DNA of 64,000 nucleotides from the NCBI RefSeq assembly GCF_040394755.1, contig NZ_JBEBRQ010000005.1. One strand, written 5' to 3'. The number at the start of each line of letters is the position of its first letter. Position 1 is the first letter of the stretch. Shown piece after piece: positions 50,290-57,923 of this stretch. The DNA comes from Castellaniella defragrans_A. Lineage in GTDB: Bacteria; Pseudomonadota; Gammaproteobacteria; Burkholderiales; Burkholderiaceae_B. A program made the translations under genes and the position numbers. The notes beneath the pieces were generated by a model, which did no database searches, was not told where the DNA came from, and was given only the letters and a program-made list of their open reading frames with translations.

Positions 50290-51519
50290 CTAGTCGGCGT
50301 CCTGCCTGCGGGGGTCGTGCATGGTCTGCTCGATTTCGTCGCGGTGCACGTCATGCGTGATGAAGTTGGCGGCGTTTTCCGGCACGGTCAGGTAGTCCTC
50401 GTGGGCCAGCGTATTGCGGATGTCCTGCAAGCCGGTGTTCCAGTGCTCGCGCATCGTCGTCAGGCCGAATTGATAATCCCGGTGATGCTGCTCGTAGGGC
50501 TTGTCGCGGTAGATCAGGTGGATGATGTTGTAGTGCTTGTGGCCAGCCAGTGTTTCGGCCTGGCGGCAGGTGTAGTCCTGCTCGCGAACGTCGGCCGGGA
50601 TCTTGTCCAGGATTTTGCGCAGGGTCCGCTGCATCTTGCGGTACATGCGCATTTCCTCGGTGACCGCGCGGGTCCGGCTGGAATAGCGGATGTCCTGGAT
50701 GCGGTCGTTGACGTCGTTGATGCTGCGCGGCACGGCGCCGCGCGCGCTCCAGAGGTCCACCTGGAACACCAGGGTGTCGCGCTCGGGGCGCTCCATCAGC
50801 ACGTTGGTCAGGGGGGTGTTCGAAACCAGTCCGCCGTCCCAGTAGTATTCGCCGTCGATCTCGATGGCGGGAAAGGCCGGCGGCAGCGCGCCGGAGGCCA
50901 TGAAGTGTTCAGGCCGCAGGCGCGTGCGCCGGTTGTCGAAATACGCGAAATTGCCGGTGCGCACGTTCACCGCGCCCACCGATACGTGGATGCCGCCGTC
51001 GTTGATGCGGTCGAAGTCGCACAGGCGCTCGAGCGTGTCCCTGAGAGGGCGGGTGTCGTAGTAGCCCACGTTGCCCGGATCGGCCAGCGGCGTGAATATG
51101 GCGGGCGGGCAGCGCGGCCGGAAAAAGCCCTTCTGGCCGAGCATCAGCGCGCTGCCGGCATGCAGGTTGCCGATGACTTGACGCGCCATGTCGTTGATCT
51201 GAAACAGGCTGGATTCGAGCAGGGGGTTTGCCGGCAGGCCGGTGTAGGGTTGGCAGATCGTCTTCCAGAATTCCTGTAGCCGCTCGATGCGCCGTTCGGG
51301 CGGGTTGCCCGCCAGGATGGCCAGGTTCAGCGCGCCGATCGAAATCCCGGCGAGGTAGGTCAGCTCGATGCCGGCCTCGTGCAGGCCTTCGTACACGCCC
51401 GCCTGGTATGCCCCCAGGGCGCCGCCGCCCTGGAGCACCAGCGCGATCGTTTCATAGGCCTTGCAGGCTTTGCACAGCGAGGCGGCACGCTCGGCGGAAG
51501 CGGATTTACGAGTGGTCAT
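50290..51519 (-). CDS. patatin-like phospholipase with DUF3734 domain
   Basis: A 409-residue lipid acyl hydrolase. Oxyanion hole LVLQGGGALGAYQAGVYEGL, nucleophile serine in AGISIGALN, and catalytic aspartate in YYWDGGLVSN are all present. The C-terminal EEMRMYRKMQRTLRKILDK and later part fit the DUF3734 extension. Start 51519 (MTTRKS) has GGAG upstream. Its first 14 bases overlap the LysR gene end. Possibly membrane lipid or storage polymer metabolism. Confidence 0.9.
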   Translation of the reverse strand: MTTRKSASAERAASLCKACKAYETIALVLQGGGALGAYQAGVYEGLHEAGIELTYLAGISIGALNLAILAGNPPERRIERLQEFWKTICQPYTGLPANPLLESSLFQINDMARQVIGNLHAGSALMLGQKGFFRPRCPPAIFTPLADPGNVGYYDTRPLRDTLERLCDFDRINDGGIHVSVGAVNVRTGNFAYFDNRRTRLRPEHFMASGALPPAFPAIEIDGEYYWDGGLVSNTPLTNVLMERPERDTLVFQVDLWSARGAVPRSINDVNDRIQDIRYSSRTRAVTEEMRMYRKMQRTLRKILDKIPADVREQDYTCRQAETLAGHKHYNIIHLIYRDKPYEQHHRDYQFGLTTMREHWNTGLQDIRNTLAHEDYLTVPENAANFITHDVHRDEIEQTMHDPRRQDAD

Positions 51520-52405
51520 GGACGGACTCCGTGAGGGATTGGAGGAAGGCATCGATCAGCGCGCCGCGGTAGCGGCTGCGATGCAGCACGATGGACAGGC
51601 GGCGTTCCAATGCGAGAAAGGGGGTGCGCAGGACGCGCAGGCGTCCGGTGGCCACGGCGTCCAGCGTCGCGGCATAGGGCAGGCAGGCGATTCCGAGTCC
51701 GGCCATGACGGCCTGCTTGATGGCCTCGATCTGCCCCAATTCGAGCAGGATCCGGCCGGGCGGCAGCGCGCTCATGGCCTGCTCGGTCTGGCTGCGGGTG
51801 GCCGATCCACGTTCGCGCAGGATCCAGGGCGCACCGGCGAAATCCTCGGGGCGCAGCCGGGTCTTGGCGGCCAGCGGGTGCGAGGGCGCCGCGCAGACGA
51901 CCAGGGCGTCCGAGCGCCAGGGGAGGGTTTCCAGTCGGGGGTGATTGACCGGCCCTTCGACACAGGCCAGATCGGCCTCGTGATCGAGGAGTTTTTGGGT
52001 GATGCTGCGTGTATTGCCCACGTCGAGCAACAGGGAAACCATAGGATATCGGGCCACGAAAGGCCCCAGAAGTTCCCCGACCAGATAATTGCCGACGGTA
52101 TTGCTGGCGCCGATCCGCAGCTCGCCCGCCAGCGTGCCCGCGTGCTCCGGATTGTGGCGCAGCATGTCGCGCAGGCGTTCGAGGATTTCCCGCGCCTGGG
52201 GCAGTTGCTCGCGGCCCCGCGCATTGAGCCGGAGGCGGCCGCGCTCCCGGTCGAAGACGGCGGCGCCGAGCTGGCGTTCGAATTCGGCCAGGGCCATGCT
52301 GATGGCCGGCTGGGTCAGGTGCAGCTGCTCGGCTGCGCCGCGCACGCTGCCGGTGGCGGCGATGCTGGCGAAAACCTCGATCTGGCGCACGCTGATACCG
52401 AGCAT
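51506..52405 (-). CDS. LysR-family regulator
   Basis: A 299-residue LysR protein with N-terminal HTH (SVRGAAEQLHLTQPAISMAL) and an effector-binding domain (ELRIGASNTVGNYLVGELLG). It resembles regulators adjacent to yeiH-like genes (CbbR/YeiE type). It is divergent from the YeiH gene, with an interrupted dyad between them at 52430-52452, and overlaps the patatin gene by 14 bases. Confidence 0.9.
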   Translation of the reverse strand: MLGISVRQIEVFASIAATGSVRGAAEQLHLTQPAISMALAEFERQLGAAVFDRERGRLRLNARGREQLPQAREILERLRDMLRHNPEHAGTLAGELRIGASNTVGNYLVGELLGPFVARYPMVSLLLDVGNTRSITQKLLDHEADLACVEGPVNHPRLETLPWRSDALVVCAAPSHPLAAKTRLRPEDFAGAPWILRERGSATRSQTEQAMSALPPGRILLELGQIEAIKQAVMAGLGIACLPYAATLDAVATGRLRVLRTPFLALERRLSIVLHRSRYRGALIDAFLQSLTESVHDHS

Positions 52406-52429
52406 GGTGTTTCGTTCCCGGGATTGAAC

Positions 52430-52452
52430 ATCAATATATTTTATATGGTGAT
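52430..52452. promoter_or_regulatory. possible LysR-type binding dyad
   Basis: The pattern ATCA-N2-ATAT-N3-ATAT-N2-TGAT is symmetric about 52441 and holds an interrupted dyad of the kind bound by LysR proteins. It lies 25 bases before the regulator start in the divergent gap with yeiH. Confidence 0.45.
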
Positions 52453-52533
52453 TAATGATTGTTGAATTTATTGATGGGAAGGCGCTTCTTAAAATAACGG
52501 ACAGTCATAAGCATATTCCGGTTCTGTTTCCGC

Positions 52534-53601
52534 ATGCCTCCTATTTCCGCCATTCCGCAAACCCTCCACGCGACCGCATCGGCCTGGGACGCCGGGGCCG
52601 GCGGGCAGCATGGCCGTTCGCCCTCGCGCCTGCATGGGCTGGCCCTGGCGGCGGTCCTGGGGCTGCTGGCCTGGCGCCTGGGCGTCTGGCTGCCGTTGAT
52701 CGGCGGGCCGGTCCTGGGCATTTTGCTGGGGATGGCGTGGCGCAATCTGGTGGGCGTCTCGCCCCTGTGCGTGCCGGGGATCGTCTACGGCTCGCGCCAG
52801 ATCCTGCAATTCGCCATCATCGGCCTGGGCTTTGGCCTCAGTCTCGATCAGGTGGCCGATACGGGCGGCGCCTCGCTCGCGGTGACGCTGGTGACTTTGT
52901 CGGTGGCCTTTCTCGCCGCCTGGGCGCTGGGCCGCCTGCTCGGGGTGAGCGGACGCCTGCGCCTGCTGATCGGCGTGGGGACCGCGATCTGCGGGGGTTC
53001 GGCGATCGCGGCCACGGCGCCCATCATCCGCGCCGACCATCAGGAAACGGCGCTGGCGGTGTCCACGATTTTTCTTTTCAATGTCGTGGCGGTGCTGCTG
53101 TTTCCATTCCTGGGGCATGCCTTGGGGCTGAGCGACGCCGGTTTCGGCCTCTGGGCCGGGACGGCCATCAACGACACCTCGTCGGTGGTGGCGGCGGGCT
53201 ACAGCTACAGCGCCGCAGCCGGCGATATCGCGACGGTCGTGAAGCTGACCCGCGCCACCCTGATCATTCCCGTGTGCCTGATCCTTGCGGCCTGGGTTGC
53301 CTGGCGCGCCCGGCACGACGCGGTGCGTCCGTCACTGTTGCGTATCTTTCCCTGGTTCATCGCCGGTTTCCTGGCCGCGTCGGCGGCGCACACCGCGGGC
53401 TGGGTGCCACCGGCATTGCTGGGACCCCTGCATCAGGCCGCGCAGTTCCTGATCGTCATGGCCCTGACGGCGATCGGGCTGTCCTCGGACCTGCGCGGCA
53501 TGGCCCGCGCCGGCCTGCGGCCGGTGGTGCTGGGGCTGGGGGTGTGGGGCGCGGTGGCGCTCAGCAGTCTCGGGATGCAGGTGCTGGTGGGGATTCTGTA
53601 G
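52534..53601 (+). CDS. yeiH: YeiH family (UPF0324) putative transporter
   Basis: A 355-residue membrane protein with about ten helices. Family signatures LIGVGTAICGGSAIAATAPI and GTAINDTSSVVAAGYSYS are present. YeiH proteins are often annotated as sulfate/sulfite or taurine-related exporters with little proof. Divergent from LysR, which likely controls it. Confidence 0.9.
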   Translation: MPPISAIPQTLHATASAWDAGAGGQHGRSPSRLHGLALAAVLGLLAWRLGVWLPLIGGPVLGILLGMAWRNLVGVSPLCVPGIVYGSRQILQFAIIGLGFGLSLDQVADTGGASLAVTLVTLSVAFLAAWALGRLLGVSGRLRLLIGVGTAICGGSAIAATAPIIRADHQETALAVSTIFLFNVVAVLLFPFLGHALGLSDAGFGLWAGTAINDTSSVVAAGYSYSAAAGDIATVVKLTRATLIIPVCLILAAWVAWRARHDAVRPSLLRIFPWFIAGFLAASAAHTAGWVPPALLGPLHQAAQFLIVMALTAIGLSSDLRGMARAGLRPVVLGLGVWGAVALSSLGMQVLVGIL

Positions 53602-53642
53602 CCAGCGATTGCGCGGCGGCTTTTACCGAACCGCCGCCATGG

Positions 53643-54020
53643 TCACGCGAACCACGAGGCCGAATCGTGGTGGATGGCGACGCCCACGATGTAGGCGAAC
53701 ACGGCGACCGAGGCGATGGTGGCGATCAGGCGCGCGCGCCGGGTCTTGCCGCGCTTGATGGCGAAGGTGCCGACCCCGATGTAGACGAGCAGCAGCACGA
53801 TCTTGGTCAGGATCCAGGGCTGGTTGGGGCCGATCATGGCCGCCAGGATGACGCCGCAGGTCAGCAGCACGGTGTCGATGACGTGGGGCAGGATGCGGAT
53901 CACGCGCGCCTGCAGCAGGCCCGATCCGGTGATCGACCAGTAGGCGCGGATCAGAAACAGGGTGATGCTCAGGCTGACGGCGGTGATGTGCAGGTGCTTG
54001 ACGAGAAAATAAAGATTCAT
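53643..54020 (-). CDS. SirB2 family protein
   Basis: A 125-residue four-helix membrane protein, MNLYFLVKHLHITAVSLSIT, with the conserved LHI.V.SI opening and HVIDTVLLTCGV. Frame open upstream to 54137, but only MNLYF fits the family. Function of SirB2 is not well known; conserved histidines suggest heme or redox. Convergent with yeiH. Confidence 0.85.
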   Translation of the reverse strand: MNLYFLVKHLHITAVSLSITLFLIRAYWSITGSGLLQARVIRILPHVIDTVLLTCGVILAAMIGPNQPWILTKIVLLLVYIGVGTFAIKRGKTRRARLIATIASVAVFAYIVGVAIHHDSASWFA

Positions 54021-54183
54021 GGCGCTTACGAGAGATGCTGTGGCGCGGCCCGGTGGCAGACCCCGCTGGGGCGATCTTAACAGGCTCGGGCGGCGGGGCC
54101 GGGGTTTATCCATGCATGGGGCAGGGTGGGTGGTCACCCTAGGGAGCCCCAGACCTCAATGCCCGAATCCACCGGCCCGAACC

Positions 54184-55986
54184 TCAGGAAATCGCCGCCA
54201 GCGACCAGCCGCCGCCGGCTCCCGCCAGGGTGAGCTGGGCGCCGTGGTGCCGTTGCAATGTGCTGCGGTGGCCGACGCTGACCAGCCGCGTGTTCGGCAG
54301 TTGCTCGCGCACCAGACGGTACATGGCGTCCTCCAGGCCCTCGTCCATCGCCGAGGTCGCCTCGTCGAGGAAGGCGGCGCTCGGCCGCGCCAGCAGCAGG
54401 CGGCCGAAGGCCAGCCGCTGCTGCTCGCCCAGCGACAGGATGCGGCTCCAGTCCTCGACGCTGTCGAGGCGGTTTTCGAGGTGGCCGAGCTGCACCTGAC
54501 GCAGCACCTCGCGGTCGCGTTCCAGTGCGGCCTCCTCGGCGTGTTCGGGCACGGGGTTGGGGTAGTGCAGGGCATCGCGCAGCGAACCCAGGGGCAGGTA
54601 GGGCTTCTGCGCCAGGAACAGCGCGGATTCCGCCGGACGCACGATCTCGCCCTCGCCGTAAGGCCAGATGCCCGCGATCATACGCAGCAGCGTGGTCTTG
54701 CCCGATCCCGAGGGGCCGCGGATCAGCAGGGGCTGGGCCGGCGCGACCTCGAGGTCGAGGTCCTTGAGCAGCAGGCGGCCGTCGGGCGTGCGCAGGGACA
54801 CGCCTCGCAGGGCCAGACGGTCGCCGTCCTCGCGCGCCGGCGGCAGGGACAGATCATGCGCGGCGTCGATCACGTCGTTGAATCCGGTCAGACGGTCGAG
54901 AGTGGCGCGGTAGGTGGCGAAACTGTCGTACGCATTGCGGAAGAACGACAGATTATCCTGCAGCCGGCCGAAAGCCTGGGCCGTCTGGATCAGGTCGCCC
55001 AGGCTGATCTGCTTGGAAAAGAAGCGCGCCGCCTGGATGATGAAGGGAAACACCACGGCCGTCTGGGTGACGATGAAATTGAAACCGAGGAATTTCAGGG
55101 ACCGGTGGATGATGGCCCAGGCATTGGCGATCACCTGGGCGAACCAGCGCCGCAGCGCGCCGCCCTCGACGCGCTCGCCGCGATAGAAAGCGATGCTCTC
55201 GGCGTATTCGCGCACGCGCACCAGCGCATAACGGTAGTCGGCGTTGAATTTTTCGTTGAGAAAGTTCAGGCGGATCAGCGGGCGGCCGATGCGGATCGCC
55301 AGCAGGGTGGCCAGAAAAACGTAGATGAACACCAGGAACACCATGCCGCGCGGAATCTCGGCGCCGAATACCGTCATGGGGCCGGAGAGCGACCACAGGA
55401 TCAGGGTGAAGGCGATGGTTGAGACGACGGCGTTGATCACGCCCACGGCCAGTGTCATCGAGTCCTGAGCGAATGAGGTGATGTCCTGCTGGATACGCTG
55501 GTCCGGGTTGTCGGCGAGGTGGCTGAGCGGCTGGCCGCGGTAATAGGCCTGGCGGTCCATCCAGCGTGTGAGCAGGGTTTCATTCAGCCACGTGCGCCAG
55601 TGAATCGTGAAAGCCTGCTGCACGTAGAAATCGAACAGCGAACGCAGGACATGCACGGCCGCCAGCAGCGAGAACAGCAGCATGGCGGCCCAGAACCCGG
55701 ATTCGTCCAGATTCTGCAAGGCGGTATACATGGTGTTGTACCAGTATGAGAACAGCACATCCAGGCGCACGGCCCCGAGCGTGAGCAGCAGGATCAGCGC
55801 CACCCCCACCAGGGGGCGCCAACTGCGGCGCGGCGAAAAGTAATCCTTGGTGAGCAGCCAGAACTGCCGTCCCCAGCGCGTGTACCGGGCCACGCACCAG
55901 GCGGCGGCGGCCGACAGGACGGCGGTGATGGCATAGGCTTTGAGCAGCCACAGGCCGCTTTCGATCAAGACCTTGTTCCAGTCCAT
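54184..55986 (-). CDS. SbmA/YddA-like ABC transporter (membrane and ATPase fused)
   Basis: A 600-residue half transporter with an N-terminal membrane domain of the ABC_membrane_2 type (YYRGQPLSHLADNPDQRIQQ, a family hallmark) and a C-terminal ATPase: Walker A RGPSGSGKTTLLRM, signature ILSLGEQQRLAFGRLLL, Walker B AAFLDEATSAMD. Works as a homodimer, exporting or importing peptides, vitamins or acyl compounds; substrate unknown. Stands alone. Confidence 0.9.
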   Translation of the reverse strand: MDWNKVLIESGLWLLKAYAITAVLSAAAAWCVARYTRWGRQFWLLTKDYFSPRRSWRPLVGVALILLLTLGAVRLDVLFSYWYNTMYTALQNLDESGFWAAMLLFSLLAAVHVLRSLFDFYVQQAFTIHWRTWLNETLLTRWMDRQAYYRGQPLSHLADNPDQRIQQDITSFAQDSMTLAVGVINAVVSTIAFTLILWSLSGPMTVFGAEIPRGMVFLVFIYVFLATLLAIRIGRPLIRLNFLNEKFNADYRYALVRVREYAESIAFYRGERVEGGALRRWFAQVIANAWAIIHRSLKFLGFNFIVTQTAVVFPFIIQAARFFSKQISLGDLIQTAQAFGRLQDNLSFFRNAYDSFATYRATLDRLTGFNDVIDAAHDLSLPPAREDGDRLALRGVSLRTPDGRLLLKDLDLEVAPAQPLLIRGPSGSGKTTLLRMIAGIWPYGEGEIVRPAESALFLAQKPYLPLGSLRDALHYPNPVPEHAEEAALERDREVLRQVQLGHLENRLDSVEDWSRILSLGEQQRLAFGRLLLARPSAAFLDEATSAMDEGLEDAMYRLVREQLPNTRLVSVGHRSTLQRHHGAQLTLAGAGGGWSLAAIS

Positions 55987-56092
55987 GGCTTGTCTTTTTC
56001 CTTGTTGAGGGTTGGCTTTTGCCGCAATGGATCGTCGGCATTTTAGGTTGGATGGCCGAAATGCGACATGGTTTCATGCGGCGGCGCGGCGC

Positions 56093-57727
56093 TCAGTGCT
56101 GGGCCTTGAGTCCCAACCGGCGGGCGAGCTTGTGCAGATTGCTGGGGTCGATCCGCAGCGCGCGCGCCGCCTGCGCCCAGTTGTAGTTGGTGGCCGCCAG
56201 GGCGTGCTGGATGGCTGCCCGCTGGCAGGAATCGACACTGTCGCGCAGGGCGTGGATGGCCGAAGCCTCCTGCCGCGCGCCGGTGGCATCGGGGACGATC
56301 GGCGCGCCCGGGCCGTGGGGCGGCGGGCTTTCGGCGGGGCGGGGGCCTTCGATCTGGATGTTGTACAGACCCTCGTAATGGTCCTCGACCGCCGGGGTTT
56401 CGGGGATGTCCGGGATGTCGAGGTCCAGCAGCTCGGGGCCGATGGTCATGATCTGGTCGCGCGAGGCGCCGCGGCTGAGCATCTTGAGGGCGGCGCGGCT
56501 GATGACGTGCTCCAGTTCGCGCACGTTGCCGGGCCAGAGATAGCTCAGCAGCGCGCGCTCGGCGCTGTACGACAGGCGCACGCCGCGCAGGCCCAGGCGC
56601 GCGCGGTTGAATTCTAGGAAGTGGCCCGCCAGGATGAGGATATCGCGCTCGCGCTCGCGCAGGGGCGGGATGGGCACCGGATAGACCGACAGGCGGTGAT
56701 ACAGGTCGGCGCGGAAATGCCCGGCCAGGGTGTTGGCCTTCAGGTCGCGGTTGGTGGCCGCAATGATGCGCACGTCGGTCTTGATGACCTCGTCGGTCCC
56801 CAGGCGCTGGATTTCGCCGTTCTGCAGGACGCGCAGCAGCTTGGCCTGCAGGCTCAGGGGCAGCTCGCCCACCTCGTCGAGGAACAGCGTGCCGCCCTGG
56901 GCGGCCTCGAAGCGCCCCGGCCGGTCGCTGGTCGCGCCGGAGAACGCCCCCTTGACGTGGCCAAAGAGCTCGCTTTCGGCGAGGGACTCGGGCAGGGCCG
57001 CGCAGTTGACATGGATCATGGGCTTGTGGGCGCGGCGCGAATGGCGGTGCAGCCGGCGCGCGAACAATTCCTTGCCCACGCCGGTTTCCCCCAGCAGGAG
57101 GATGGGCAGGTCCGAATCGGCCACCAGGTCCAGTTCATGCAGCAGGGACTGGATAGCCTCGCTGTGACCGAGGATCTCGGTTTCCTCGCCGATGCGCTCG
57201 ACGCCGTGCTGGCTGCTGCCGAGCAGGCGTAACTGACGGTTTTCGCGTTCGAGGGCGCTCAGGCGCACGGCGGCCTGCAGGATCAGACTGATGCGCCGCA
57301 GCCGCGCGCGTGCCGCCTCGTCGAAAGTGCCCGTGGTGAGCGCGTCCAGCGTCATGATTCCCCAGGGCCGCCCGTTCTTGTGGAGCGTCATGCCGACGCA
57401 GTCGTGCACCGGCAGCGGGGAACCCTTGCGGTCGTCTAGCAGGCCGTCGTAGGGGTCGGGCAGGACGCTGTCCATGTCGAACCAGGTGGGCTCGCGCCGC
57501 GACAGGATCGTGGCGAAGCGCGGGTGCTGGGCCACCAGGAAACGCCGTCCCAGGGCCTCATGCGCCAGCCCCGATGCGGCGACCAGATGCAGGGAATCCT
57601 CGCCGTCGAGCGCCAGCAGGCCGACCGCGTCGCACGAGAACGCATTGCGGATGGCCTGCGTCGCGCGCTGCAGCCGCACACCGTCGGGCAGATCCTCGGC
57701 CAGGTCCGCCAATAACTTATTTTCCAT
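56093..57727 (-). CDS. norR: nitric oxide-responsive sigma-54 activator NorR
   Basis: A 544-residue three-domain activator: GAF (about 10-180) that senses NO through non-heme iron, AAA+ (about 195-430) with Walker A GETGVGKE and the sigma-54 contact loop GAFSGA (T to S relative to GAFTGA), and a Fis-type HTH at the end (NWAQAARALRIDPSNLHKLA). It is divergent from norB and three GT-N7-AC sites plus a -24/-12 promoter lie between them. It would activate norB when NO binds. Confidence 0.93.
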   Translation of the reverse strand: MENKLLADLAEDLPDGVRLQRATQAIRNAFSCDAVGLLALDGEDSLHLVAASGLAHEALGRRFLVAQHPRFATILSRREPTWFDMDSVLPDPYDGLLDDRKGSPLPVHDCVGMTLHKNGRPWGIMTLDALTTGTFDEAARARLRRISLILQAAVRLSALERENRQLRLLGSSQHGVERIGEETEILGHSEAIQSLLHELDLVADSDLPILLLGETGVGKELFARRLHRHSRRAHKPMIHVNCAALPESLAESELFGHVKGAFSGATSDRPGRFEAAQGGTLFLDEVGELPLSLQAKLLRVLQNGEIQRLGTDEVIKTDVRIIAATNRDLKANTLAGHFRADLYHRLSVYPVPIPPLRERERDILILAGHFLEFNRARLGLRGVRLSYSAERALLSYLWPGNVRELEHVISRAALKMLSRGASRDQIMTIGPELLDLDIPDIPETPAVEDHYEGLYNIQIEGPRPAESPPPHGPGAPIVPDATGARQEASAIHALRDSVDSCQRAAIQHALAATNYNWAQAARALRIDPSNLHKLARRLGLKAQH

Positions 57728-57731
57728 GAGG

Positions 57732-57786
57732 GTATAAAAGACACATCAATAGTCATTTTTACCATTTTATGAATGGTAATAAATAC
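57732..57786. promoter_or_regulatory. three NorR-type enhancer sites
   Basis: GTATAAAAGAC (57732-57742), GTCATTTTTAC (57752-57762) and GTAATAAATAC (57776-57786) each fit the NorR core GT-N7-AC. Spacings are 20 and 24 bases, near two helical turns, as in the three-site E. coli norV enhancer. They lie 43-97 bases upstream of the sigma-54 promoter. Confidence 0.75.
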
Positions 57787-57791
57787 CCCAT

Positions 57792-57805
57792 TTGATATAG
57801 ATCAG
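57792..57805. promoter_or_regulatory. FNR/ANR-like box
   Basis: TTGATATAGATCAG matches TTGAT-N4-ATCAA at 9 of 10 positions. It lies between the NorR sites and the sigma-54 promoter, suggesting a second, oxygen-related input to norB. Confidence 0.5.
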
Positions 57806-57826
57806 TTGTTTCCAAGGGGTTTGTAC

Positions 57827-57844
57827 TTGGCATGGTAATTGCTA
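57827..57844 (+). promoter_or_regulatory. sigma-54 promoter of norB
   Basis: TTGGCATGGTAATTGCTA carries GG and GC 10 bases apart (57829-57830 and 57841-57842), fitting the -24/-12 consensus TGGCAY-N5-TTGCW closely. It lies 80 bases upstream of norB. Confidence 0.88.
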
Positions 57845-57923
57845 TCAATCTCTATTGAAGTGATCAAGAGGCGCCAGCCGGTGCCATGTCGAAAACGCCT
57901 GACAACTGCAGAAGGAGCGCAGA

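Noticed and set aside
57855..57867. second FNR box TTGAAGTGATCAA downstream of the norB promoter
   Set aside because: Spacing is one base short of the TTGAT-N4-ATCAA consensus and the position is downstream of the promoter.
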